From the NCBI RefSeq assembly GCF_008042075.1, contig NZ_RDBN01000033.1, forward strand, positions 288,223 through 335,820: 47,598 nucleotides of DNA, written 5' to 3'. The notes beneath the pieces were generated by a model, which ran no database searches, was not told the DNA's origin, and saw only the letters and a list, made by a program, of their open reading frames with translations. Both the position numbers and the translations under genes were made by a program. Shown in pieces: positions 15,290 through 23,551 of this stretch. The DNA comes from Streptomyces sp. UW30 (GTDB taxonomy: Bacteria; Actinomycetota; Actinomycetes; Streptomycetales; Streptomycetaceae). Position 1 is the stretch's first letter; every line of letters starts with the position of its first letter.

Positions 15290-17874
15290 TGCGGAGGTTC
15301 CTTTGCACCTCCCTGTCCGTTGCCCTCGCCCTGCTCTCCGTCATCGGCGTCGGAGTGCTCGTCCAGAGCGCCTCGGCCGCCGACTCGTCGTCCGATGTCA
15401 CCGTCTCCGGCGATGGGCCCTTCTCGGACCTCAAGGTGACGGTCAGTCAGACCCATAACCTCGTCAACCAGGTCGTCAAGGTCTCCTGGAAGGGCGGCGC
15501 CCCCACCGTCTCCGACACCACCTACGCCGCCAACTACCTGCAGATCATGCAGTGTTGGGGCGACGAGCGCGGTGGGCCCGATCCCGAGCAGTGCCAGTTC
15601 GGCGGGTCCTCCGCGCTGGGCGCCGGCGCCGGTAGTCAGGCTGCGGGTGCCTACACCAACACCCGGCAGCTCAGCTACGGCGGGCTGAAGGACCCGGCGC
15701 AGGAGCTGCCGCCGGCGTCCGGGACCGGCATCTCCTACGTGCCGTTCCGGTCCGTGACCGGGGATGTGATCACGAAGGGGAACTGGAACGAGTTCTACGA
15801 CGTGAACACCTCCAACGAGGTGCCCTACGCCCGGACCGGCCCCGATGGCACCGGCGAGGTGTACTTCGAGGCGCAGACCGGTCTTGAGGCGCCCGGCCTC
15901 GGCTGTGGCGAGGTGCCCGCCGGGGCCTCCGGGGCCACGGCCGGGCGCAAGTGCTGGCTGGTCGTCGTGCCGCGCGGGGAGAGCGAGGTCGACGCAACCC
16001 CGTACACCGCGCGCTCCAGTGGGCTGTTGGAGTCCTCGCCGCTGAGCGCGAGCAACTGGAAGCACCGGCTGGTCGTGCCGCTCGGCTTCGAGCCGATGGG
16101 GCGGTTCTGTCCGATCGGTGCCGACGAGCGGGGCACGCTCGGGAACGAGATCGTCGCCGAGGTCGTCACCCGGTGGCAGCCCGCCCTGTGCCAGTCCGGC
16201 GGCAAGACGATCTACGGGTATGCCCAGGTCACCGACGACACCGCCCGCGCCAAGCTGGTCTCCGGCTCGCCCGGCATGGTCTTCCTCGGCCGTCCGGCCA
16301 CCGACGACCAGGTCCCGGCCGGGCAGCGGCCCGTCTACGCGCCGGTCGCCCTGTCGGGTCTGACCCTCGGGTTCTTCATCGAGAGCCAGGCCGCGTTCAA
16401 CGCGCCCGCTGCCGTCAAGGCGCGTGACGGAGCACGTCTCACCTCGCTCGACCTGACCCCGCGTCTCGTCGCCAAGCTGCTCACCGAGTCGTACCAGGAC
16501 GGCAATTCACGTCTCGCGCCGAGCACCGAGGCCAACCCGTTCAACCTGGGCACCGACCCCGAGTTCCTCAAGTACAACCCCGGCTACAAGGACCTCAGCT
16601 TCGGCGGCAGCCTCGGTGACGCGCTCGTGCCGGAGGCGCTGGCCGACGCCACGTGGGAGCTGTGGAACTGGGTGCGCCAGGACCCGGCCGCCCGTGAGTT
16701 CCTGAGCGGCACGGCCGACAACGCGGGGCGGTACGGGGATGCCGCCTTCTCCGGGATGAAGGTCAACCCGCACTACAAGGACATGGAGCTGCCGCGGGAG
16801 GAGTTCCCGAAGAGCGACCCGTTCTGCCAGCAGTTCCAGGACCATCCCGACCACCCGCTGTGCATCCAGGACAAGCACCCGTTCGCCACCGACCTGCATG
16901 CCGCCGCCCGCGCCGCGGCGCGCGGCGACACCCTGGCCCGCACCAACTGGGACAACACCGCAACTCCCCCCGGCTACAAGAAGAACCCGCCGCAGCCGGC
17001 CGGCAAGCGGGCCGTCCTCGCCCTCACCGACACGGCGACCGCGGCGCGGTACGGGCTCGTGACGGCCAGACTCCAGAACGCCGCCGGCCGTTTCGTCTCC
17101 CCCGACACCCGGGGGCTGCTCGCCGGGCAGGCGGCCATGAAGGCGAGCGGTGTCAGCGGGGTGGTGATCGCCGACCCGGCCACCAGGAGCCGGGACGCCT
17201 ATCCGCTGACCCTCATGACCTATGCCGCCACCGTCCCGGAGAAGCTCACCGCGCAGGAGGGCCAGGACTACGCGGCCCTGCTGAAGTACGCGGCGGGCGA
17301 CGGCCAGCGGCCCGGTGTGGCGGCGGGCACGCTGCCCGAGGGCTACGCCCCGCTGCCGGCCGATGTGCGGGGCCGTACCCGTGCCGCCGCCGAGGCCATC
17401 GCCGCCCGCGCCGGTGCTCCGGCACCGGGTACGACGACCGGGGGCTCGGCTGCCGGCGGGGGCTCGGTGGGAGGCTCGGGCACGGGAGCCGGTGGCTCCG
17501 GTGACGCGGGCGGCCTCCTGGCCGGGGGCTCGGACGGTACCGCCCTGAGCGGCGGTGCCGGGGCGTCCGCAGGACAGGCCGGTGCGGGTGATGCCGGGGG
17601 CACCGGGGCTTCCCCGTCGGCCGCCGCGAGTGGCGCCGCCCCCTCGGGCTCCCCGTCCACCGCACCGGCCGCCGCCTCCGCCTCCGACAGCCCGCTGCTG
17701 CGTACCCCGGACTGGGCGCTCGGCGCCGTGCGCTACGCCCTGCTGATCGCCCTGGTCACCGGTCTCGCCGCCGCCGTCTGCGGCCCCCTCCTGCCGAGGG
17801 CCGTGCCGCGACTGGCCGCCGTGGTCGCCGATCGGCGGGCCAGGGACAAGTCATCCACCGGCCAAGGGAGGTGA
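15289..17874 (+). CDS. large exported PstS-like protein with C-terminal membrane anchor
   Basis: An 861-residue exported protein. The N-terminus VRRFLCTSLSVALALLSVIG plus QSASAAD is a signal peptide. The middle carries a PstS-like periplasmic-binding-type region (YAPVALSGLTLGFFIES, then LTPRLVAKLLTESYQ). From about residue 709 there is a Gly/Ser/Ala/Thr/Pro-rich linker, then an anchor near 808-830 (VRYALLIALVTGLAAAVCGP) and a basic tail. I chose the GTG at 15289 with GAGGG upstream. An ATG at 15220 overlapping the previous stop (TGATG) is possible and would add 23 residues encoded by the dispersed repeat. It heads the surface locus. Phosphate binding is not established. Confidence 0.8.
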   Translation: MRRFLCTSLSVALALLSVIGVGVLVQSASAADSSSDVTVSGDGPFSDLKVTVSQTHNLVNQVVKVSWKGGAPTVSDTTYAANYLQIMQCWGDERGGPDPEQCQFGGSSALGAGAGSQAAGAYTNTRQLSYGGLKDPAQELPPASGTGISYVPFRSVTGDVITKGNWNEFYDVNTSNEVPYARTGPDGTGEVYFEAQTGLEAPGLGCGEVPAGASGATAGRKCWLVVVPRGESEVDATPYTARSSGLLESSPLSASNWKHRLVVPLGFEPMGRFCPIGADERGTLGNEIVAEVVTRWQPALCQSGGKTIYGYAQVTDDTARAKLVSGSPGMVFLGRPATDDQVPAGQRPVYAPVALSGLTLGFFIESQAAFNAPAAVKARDGARLTSLDLTPRLVAKLLTESYQDGNSRLAPSTEANPFNLGTDPEFLKYNPGYKDLSFGGSLGDALVPEALADATWELWNWVRQDPAAREFLSGTADNAGRYGDAAFSGMKVNPHYKDMELPREEFPKSDPFCQQFQDHPDHPLCIQDKHPFATDLHAAARAAARGDTLARTNWDNTATPPGYKKNPPQPAGKRAVLALTDTATAARYGLVTARLQNAAGRFVSPDTRGLLAGQAAMKASGVSGVVIADPATRSRDAYPLTLMTYAATVPEKLTAQEGQDYAALLKYAAGDGQRPGVAAGTLPEGYAPLPADVRGRTRAAAEAIAARAGAPAPGTTTGGSAAGGGSVGGSGTGAGGSGDAGGLLAGGSDGTALSGGAGASAGQAGAGDAGGTGASPSAAASGAAPSGSPSTAPAAASASDSPLLRTPDWALGAVRYALLIALVTGLAAAVCGPLLPRAVPRLAAVVADRRARDKSSTGQGR

Positions 17875-17976
17875 TGCCCGCACCCGACACACCGACAGGT
17901 CCGCGCCAACGAACTGTCCGAATCACCGCGCCGGGCACCACCGCCCGGGCGTCAGCCTAATCGAGAGGTACAGCAC

Positions 17977-18975
17977 GTGAACAAGAGAATGGCCGCCGTC
18001 GCCGCCGTGGGTCTCGCCGGACTCGTCACCGGCACCCTCAGCGCCACCCAGGCCGCCGCCGACCCGTCCGGCCCGCCCACCTTCCGTCCGCTCTCCGGCG
18101 TGGGTTCCGACACCACGCAGGACGTGATGAACGGCCTCGCGCAGGCCGTCACCATCAACGGGCAGAAGGTCATCGGCTCCTACGACGCCACCGGTTCGGC
18201 GCAGATCACCACCAAGGACCCGGCCGCCACGCCCGGTTGCACCATCAGCCGCCCGAACGGCTCCGGCGCCGGCCGCACCGCCCTGACGAACTCGCTGCAG
18301 GCGGGCAACGGCTGCCTGGACTTCTCCCGGTCCTCCAGCCTCAACCTGGCCGCCGCGAACCCCGGTCTGACCTACGTCCCGTTCGCCGTGGACGCCGTCA
18401 GCTACTCGATCACGCCCACCAGCACGGTGCCGCGCAAGCTCACGCTGGCCGATCTCAAGGCCATCTACCACTGCGACCCCAACTACGTGGGCGCCGGCCC
18501 CAACTACAGCCTGACGGTGTACCTGCCGCAGGCCGGCTCGGGCACCCGCAGCTTCTGGGAGTCCCAGATGGGCATCACCGACGCCGACGTGGTCGCCGGT
18601 GTCTACCCGTGCATCAAGGACAACAAGAACGGCAGCCCGGTCCAGGAGCACGACGGCCGCGTCCTCGACGACAAGTCGATCGTCCCGTTCTCCATCGCGC
18701 AGTACAACTCGCAGGCCTCGCAGACCATCGCCGACCTCCGCGGCCGCGCGATCCTCGGCACCGTCGACGGTCTCGCGCCGACGGTCCTGAACAGCAACTT
18801 CGGTGTGAAGCGCGACGTTTACAACGTCATCCCGACCAGCAAGGTCGCCACCGCGCCCTGGAGCACCGTCTTCGTCGGCGGCAACTCCCTGATCTGCCAG
18901 CAGTCCTCGGTGATCAACACCTATGGCTTCGCCACGAACCCGAACTGCGGCGACACCAGCAAGCAGACCCCCTGA
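17977..18975 (+). CDS. secreted PstS-like substrate-binding protein
   Basis: A 332-residue exported protein with signal peptide MNKRMAAVAAVGLAGLVTGT ending TQAAADP. The mature start shows GVGSDTTQDVMNGL, the PstS-type motif that contacts phosphate, followed by a PBP type II fold (YVPFAVDAVSYSITP, PRKLTLADLKAIYHCDP, YLPQAGSGTRSFWE). It has no lipobox and no anchor, so it may be released or held by partners. The GTG at 17977 follows GAGAGG. It lies between the large PstS-like gene and the WxL-like gene; all are co-directional. The absence of PstC and PstA genes in the window suggests a sensing or scavenging role on the surface. Confidence 0.85.
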   Translation: MNKRMAAVAAVGLAGLVTGTLSATQAAADPSGPPTFRPLSGVGSDTTQDVMNGLAQAVTINGQKVIGSYDATGSAQITTKDPAATPGCTISRPNGSGAGRTALTNSLQAGNGCLDFSRSSSLNLAAANPGLTYVPFAVDAVSYSITPTSTVPRKLTLADLKAIYHCDPNYVGAGPNYSLTVYLPQAGSGTRSFWESQMGITDADVVAGVYPCIKDNKNGSPVQEHDGRVLDDKSIVPFSIAQYNSQASQTIADLRGRAILGTVDGLAPTVLNSNFGVKRDVYNVIPTSKVATAPWSTVFVGGNSLICQQSSVINTYGFATNPNCGDTSKQTP

Positions 18976-19025
18976 CGCCCTTCCCGGATCTTCGGAAAAA
19001 CTTCCTCCAGAAGGAGAGCACGACA

Positions 19026-20600
19026 GTGCTGAAGAAGACTCATCTGCGGGCCCTGGCCGGCTCGGTCGCGGGCCTGGTCGCCGTCCTGGCCGGCGGTATC
19101 GCCGTGGCTCCGGCCGCGCAGGCCGCCGAGATCGGCACGGCCGAGGTCACCCCGGCGACGGGCGCCGACACCTCCCCGATGGCGCTGACCACTTCGGGTG
19201 CCTGCCCGGCGAACGCCACCAACATCATCGCCTCGGTGACCGGCTCCGGCTTCCCGGCCGGCGGCCAGATCGTGGTCGGCAACTCGCCGATCAGCTCCTA
19301 CGGCACGACGGGCGGCGGAGGGCTGATCGTCCCGCTGACCGACACCATGCGCAGCTACGCCCAGACGGCCGGCTTCACCACGCTGACCGGCAAGTACACC
19401 TTCACCCTCACCTGCCGGACCGCGTTCAACGGCACCAGCCTCGGTGACTTCCCGGCCTCGGTCTGGTTCACGTCCAACACGGCGTACCAGAACACCGACC
19501 CGGCCGTGAAGACCGACACCACCACGTCCCTCGCGGTGTCCCCGGCCTCCCCGGTCACCGCGGGCAGCCCGGTGACGCTGACCGCGACCGTCGCCCCGGC
19601 GGGCGCGGCCGGTGAGGTCCAGTTCCGCGACAACGGAGGCCCGCTCGGCGCCCCGGTGGCGGTCACCGGAGGCCAGGCGCAGCTCAGCACCAGCAGCCTC
19701 GGCGCCGGCAACCACTCGCTGACCGCGGTGTTCACCCCGTCGAGCGCCGCCTACAACGGCTCCACGTCCAGCGCGGTCGCGGTGACCGTCGCGGCCGCCC
19801 CGGCGACCCCGACCACCACCGCGCTGGCCGTCTCCCCGGCCGGTACTGCGGACAAGTTCAGCCCGGTCGGCATGACCGCGTCGGTGTCGCCCGCCTCGGC
19901 GGCCGGTTCCGTGAAGTTCCAGGACACCGTGGGCGGCACCACGACCACGCTCGGCACGGTGCAGGTCGCGGGCGGTCAGGCGGCCTTCAGCACCAGCAGC
20001 CTGGCCGAGGGCGATCACTCGTTCACGGCCGTGTTCGTCCCGGCGGACTCCGGTGCGTACACCGGCTCGTCCTCCGGCAACGTCCCGTATGTGATCGGCG
20101 CCTTCGAGGGCGTGACGGCCTCCCAGGACATCACCACCACCGTCGAGTCCGGCGCCCTGGTCATCAGCGTCGACAACCCGCACGTCACGCTGCCCTCCCC
20201 GCAGCTGAACGCCAACGGTGACCTGCTCACCACCGCGGGCGCGATCAACCCGGTCACGCTGACCGACACCCGCGCCGGCAACCCCGGCTGGACCGTCAGC
20301 GGCCAGGTGACGGACTTCGCCGACGGCGGCTCGCACCAGATCAACGGCCAGAACCTGGGCTGGAACCCGAAGGTGATCGACAAGGGCGCGTCCCAGACGG
20401 TCACCGCGGGTGCGGCGGTCGCCGCGGCCTCCGGTGTCGCACCCGGCGACGCGGGCTCGGCCGGCCTGAAGTCCTCCCGCTCGCTCGCGGGCGGCACCGG
20501 TCTGGGCACCGCCCACCTCGGCGCCGACCTGGCCCTGAACGTGCCGACCTCGACCGTGGCCGGCACCTACACCGCCACTCTCACCCTGACGGCCATCTGA
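19026..20600 (+). CDS. surface protein: shared N-terminal domain, two Ig-like domains, WxL-like C-terminus
   Basis: A 524-residue exported protein. A signal peptide covers residues 1-34 (ends PAAQAAE). A domain at about 36-158 is shared with three neighbours (VTPATGADTS, GFPAGGQIVVGNSPI, WFTSNTAYQNT). Two Ig-like repeats follow (about 163-258 and 262-358, each ending HSLTAVF or HSFTAVF). Residues about 367-524 resemble a WxL cell-wall-binding domain: ALVISVDNPHVTLPS, LTDTRAGNPGWTVSGQVTDF, then TYTATLTLTAI. The first WxL motif reads GWTV and the second lacks Trp, so it is divergent. The GTG at 19026 follows GAAGGAGAG. The neighbouring DUF916-type gene is the usual partner of WxL proteins in Firmicutes. 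Confidence 0.8.
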   Translation: MLKKTHLRALAGSVAGLVAVLAGGIAVAPAAQAAEIGTAEVTPATGADTSPMALTTSGACPANATNIIASVTGSGFPAGGQIVVGNSPISSYGTTGGGGLIVPLTDTMRSYAQTAGFTTLTGKYTFTLTCRTAFNGTSLGDFPASVWFTSNTAYQNTDPAVKTDTTTSLAVSPASPVTAGSPVTLTATVAPAGAAGEVQFRDNGGPLGAPVAVTGGQAQLSTSSLGAGNHSLTAVFTPSSAAYNGSTSSAVAVTVAAAPATPTTTALAVSPAGTADKFSPVGMTASVSPASAAGSVKFQDTVGGTTTTLGTVQVAGGQAAFSTSSLAEGDHSFTAVFVPADSGAYTGSSSGNVPYVIGAFEGVTASQDITTTVESGALVISVDNPHVTLPSPQLNANGDLLTTAGAINPVTLTDTRAGNPGWTVSGQVTDFADGGSHQINGQNLGWNPKVIDKGASQTVTAGAAVAAASGVAPGDAGSAGLKSSRSLAGGTGLGTAHLGADLALNVPTSTVAGTYTATLTLTAI

Positions 20601-20654
20601 CCCGGGCGGATGGCTGACGGGGCGGACCTGAACATCCCCCTCGGATCCGCCCCG

Positions 20655-20689
20655 GGCCGGGACGGGCAGCCCTCCTGCCCGTCCCGGCC
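20655..20689 (+). terminator. strong hairpin between WxL-like and DUF916-like genes
   Basis: A perfect 15-bp stem: GGCCGGGACGGGCAG (20655-20669), loop CCCTC, and its exact complement at 20675-20689. It starts 54 bp after the WxL-like stop and ends 52 bp before the next start. There is no T-tract, as is common in Streptomyces. It may end or attenuate transcription within the locus. Confidence 0.75.
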
Positions 20690-20741
20690 AACCCCCGATC
20701 GACCCGTGCACCGGTACCGCGCCCGAACGGACGACCCCGAC

Positions 20742-22526
20742 ATGATCACGACATCGGCCCGCCGCATCGCCGCCGTCCTGGCCGCCTGCCTCCTCGCCGT
20801 CCTCCCGGCCACGAACGCGTCGGCCGACGGGGGACGGGGGAGCTCCGGGCGCACGACGTTCGGTGTCCAGCCCTCAGCCGCGAAGAAGCCCGACGCCCGG
20901 CCGAACTTCTCCTACGGCGCCACCCCGGGCGCCGTCGTCAAGGACCACATCGCCGTCTTCAACTACGGCAAGAAGCCACTGACGTTGAGGGTGTACGCAC
21001 AGGACGCCCTCACCACCGCCGACGGCGGCTTCGACCTGTTCGCGGCCAAGCACAGGCCGACCGACGTCGGCTCCTGGATCAAGCTCCGCAAGAACGAGGT
21101 CAAGGTCCCCGCCCGCTCCCGCGCCATCGTCCCCTTCACCCTGACCGTCCCGGCGAAGGCGACCCCCGGCGACCACACCGGCGGCATCGTCGCCTCGCTC
21201 TCGGCCGCAGGCGCCGACAAGAAGGGCAACAAGGTCGCCCTCGACCAGCGGGTCGGCGCACGCGTCTACCTCCGGGTGGCCGGCGCCTTCACGCCCCGCC
21301 TCGCCGTCGAGGACCTGCGCACCGTCTACGACGGCACCGCCAACCCCTTCGGCACGGGCACCGCGACCGTGACGTACACCGTCCGCAACACCGGCAACGT
21401 CCGGCTGGCGGCCCATCAGACGGTCGGCGTCCGCGACGGGTTGGGCGGCACCGCCGAGGTGGCGAAGCTCCGGGACCTCCCCGAACTGCTGCCGGGCGAC
21501 TCCGTGGCCGTCACGGCGAAGGCCACCGGCGTCCTGCCCGCCTTCCGGGGCACGACGTCCGTCACCATCGACCCCGAGCCGGTCCGCGGCGACGTCCAGC
21601 ACCGCCTCTTGCCCCGCGTCACCCGCACCGAGGCGTTCACCGCCGTGCCCTGGGCGTTCCTGACCCTGCTGCTCGTGCTCGCCGCGGCCGTCACCTTCGT
21701 TCTGATACGTCGTCGTAGGCGCCGTAGGACCGACAGCGTGCCCGTGCGTTCCGCGTCCCGCCCGAAGCAGGCCGTCGGCCTGGCGGCGGCGACGCTGCTC
21801 GCCGCCGGAGCCGTCGTCGGGGGCACGCCGGTGGACGCGCGGGCGGCGGACACGGGGAAGCTCGCGGTCACCCCGGCGAAGGGCAGCGACACCCAGCCCA
21901 TCACCCTCACCGCCGAAGCGCCCTGCCCCGCGAAGACCACCAACGTCATCGCCCGGGTCACCGGGGCGGGCTTCCCGCGCGGCGGCCAGATCGTCGTCGG
22001 CAACGCGCCGCTCACCACGTACGGGAAGGTGCCGGGAGCCGGGCCGAGCATCCCGCTGACGTACACCATGCGGGACTACGCCAGCACCGCCGGATTCACC
22101 AGCCTGAGCGGCACCTACACCTTCACGGTCAGCTGCCTCAAGGGGCCCTTCGAGGCGACCGGTCTGCGGGACTTCAGGGGATCGCTGCGGTTCGTGCAGA
22201 AGAGCGCCTACCGGGACGGCACCGAGGTCGCACTGCCCAAGGCGGCCGCATCGAGCCCGGTGACTGCGGGCGGGACCGCACCGACGGCACCGGGACAGTC
22301 CGGGCAGTCCTCGCAGGGACTTCCCGTACAGGCGCCGACCGAACAGGGCGGCACCGGCGCGCCCGACGCCGTACCCGTACCGGCGAACGGAGCTCAGGCA
22401 GCCGTCGCCCAGGAGACCGACTCCGCGCTCACCGCCTGGTCCGTGACCGGATTCGGCGTCTGCCTGCTGGCCCTCGCGACGGGCGTCGCCCTCTGGGTGC
22501 GCGGCCGCCGGGCCCGGAGCGAGTGA
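20742..22526 (+). CDS. DUF916/WxL-interacting-type protein fused to the locus's shared domain
   Basis: A 594-residue envelope protein. After a signal peptide (ends TNASADG), residues about 35-290 look like the DUF916 / WxL-interacting peptidoglycan-binding region (FSYGATPGAVVKDHIAVFNY, VPARSRAIVPFTLTVPAKAT, DHTGGIVASL). A transmembrane segment at 301-325 (FLTLLLVLAAAVTFVLI) is followed by an Arg-rich stretch. Then comes a second signal-like segment (about 335-365), the shared 120-residue domain (372-492), a Pro/Gln/Gly linker and a final anchor (GVCLLALATGVALWVRG). It looks like a fusion of two genes; a GTG at 21738 with AGGA upstream could start the second half separately. The ATG at 20742 begins the first signal peptide. 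Confidence 0.78.
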   Translation: MITTSARRIAAVLAACLLAVLPATNASADGGRGSSGRTTFGVQPSAAKKPDARPNFSYGATPGAVVKDHIAVFNYGKKPLTLRVYAQDALTTADGGFDLFAAKHRPTDVGSWIKLRKNEVKVPARSRAIVPFTLTVPAKATPGDHTGGIVASLSAAGADKKGNKVALDQRVGARVYLRVAGAFTPRLAVEDLRTVYDGTANPFGTGTATVTYTVRNTGNVRLAAHQTVGVRDGLGGTAEVAKLRDLPELLPGDSVAVTAKATGVLPAFRGTTSVTIDPEPVRGDVQHRLLPRVTRTEAFTAVPWAFLTLLLVLAAAVTFVLIRRRRRRRTDSVPVRSASRPKQAVGLAAATLLAAGAVVGGTPVDARAADTGKLAVTPAKGSDTQPITLTAEAPCPAKTTNVIARVTGAGFPRGGQIVVGNAPLTTYGKVPGAGPSIPLTYTMRDYASTAGFTSLSGTYTFTVSCLKGPFEATGLRDFRGSLRFVQKSAYRDGTEVALPKAAASSPVTAGGTAPTAPGQSGQSSQGLPVQAPTEQGGTGAPDAVPVPANGAQAAVAQETDSALTAWSVTGFGVCLLALATGVALWVRGRRARSE

Positions 22527-22579
22527 CCGCGCTCCACACCACGTACCGACCGAATCAACTGCCCAGGGAGAGAAACCCC

Positions 22580-23515
22580 GTGTCCCACACACCCCGCACA
22601 CTCCGGATGTCCAGGACGGCCGCGGTCCGCGTCGGTTCGGTCGTCGCCGCCTGCGGCACGGCCGGGCTGCTCGTCACCGCCGCCACCGTCGTGCAGGCGT
22701 CGGCCGCCGAGGCCCCCGCCGCCATGTCCGTGACCCCCGCGACCGGCACGGACACCGAAGGCATGAGCCTGACCACCTCGGCGGCCTGCCCGGCCGAGGC
22801 GACGAACGTGATCATGGACGTGAAGGGCGCGGGCTTCCCGGCCGACGGCCAGAACGTCGTCGGCAACTCCCCGATCGCGACCTACGGCACCACGCCGGAG
22901 GGCGGCATCGTCGTGCCGCTGTCCGACACGATGCGCAACTACGCGAGCACCGCCGGGTTCACCACCCTCCAGGGCCGCTACGAATTCACCCTCACCTGCC
23001 GCACCGCCTTCAACGGCACGAGCCTGCGCGACTTCACCGCGTCGATCTGGTTCACCTCCAACACCGCCTACCAGAACACCGACCCGGCCGGACCCGGCAA
23101 CACCCCGACGCCCACGGACACCACCACCGCGACCCCGACCGACACGGGCACCCCGACGGACACGGCCACGCCGACCGACACACCCACGGACACCGGGTCG
23201 CCGACCGACACGGCCCTTCCCACCGACACCGCACTGCCCACGGACACCGCCGCCCCGACGGACACCGCGGCAGCCGACGGCGGCACCACCGACGGCGGCA
23301 CCACGGGCGGTGGCTCGCAGGACATCGCCACCGAGGTCAACGGCGGTGCGTCCGGCGGAGGTTCGGGCAGCGGCGGCGGCTCCATGGCGGCCACCGGCGT
23401 CAACGCGGGCGTGCTCGGTGCCCTGTCCGCCGCGCTGGTGCTCGCGGGCATCGTCGTCGTCCGCCGGGCCCGCCCGCGCGAGGACTTCCCCACCCTCGAC
23501 ACCCCGAACGCCTGA
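22580..23515 (+). CDS. surface protein: shared domain, TPTDT repeat stalk, C-terminal anchor with MAATG motif
   Basis: A 311-residue exported protein. A signal peptide is followed by the locus-specific shared domain (about 47-170: VTPATGTDTEG, GFPADGQNVVGNSPI, DTMRNYASTAGFTTLQG, WFTSNTAYQNT). Next is a stalk of TPTDT-type repeats (about 174-235), a Gly/Ser linker, MAATG at residues 269-273, a hydrophobic helix (LGALSAALVLAGIVVV) and RRARPRED. That ending has the order of a sortase signal. MAATG differs by one residue from the LAxTG motif of Streptomyces class E sortases. The GTG at 22580 follows CAGGGAG. Adjacent genes share the domain. Function unknown; a wall-linked display stalk is inferred. 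Confidence 0.8.
   Translation: MSHTPRTLRMSRTAAVRVGSVVAACGTAGLLVTAATVVQASAAEAPAAMSVTPATGTDTEGMSLTTSAACPAEATNVIMDVKGAGFPADGQNVVGNSPIATYGTTPEGGIVVPLSDTMRNYASTAGFTTLQGRYEFTLTCRTAFNGTSLRDFTASIWFTSNTAYQNTDPAGPGNTPTPTDTTTATPTDTGTPTDTATPTDTPTDTGSPTDTALPTDTALPTDTAAPTDTAAADGGTTDGGTTGGGSQDIATEVNGGASGGGSGSGGGSMAATGVNAGVLGALSAALVLAGIVVVRRARPREDFPTLDTPNA
23101..23276 (+). repeat. TPTDT-encoding low-complexity repeat
   Basis: An imperfect 12-15-bp repeat (CCGACGGACAC / CCGACCGACAC type) encodes PTDT units for about 60 residues. It acts as a proline/threonine-rich spacer between the folded domain and the anchor, and is likely length-variable. Confidence 0.8.
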
Positions 23516-23551
23516 TCCGTGCCCGGACACCACAGGAAGAGACGACACACC

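Noticed and set aside
23101..23276. CRISPR-like array
   Set aside because: The repeat units are adjacent without spacers and encode a regular TPTDT protein stalk.
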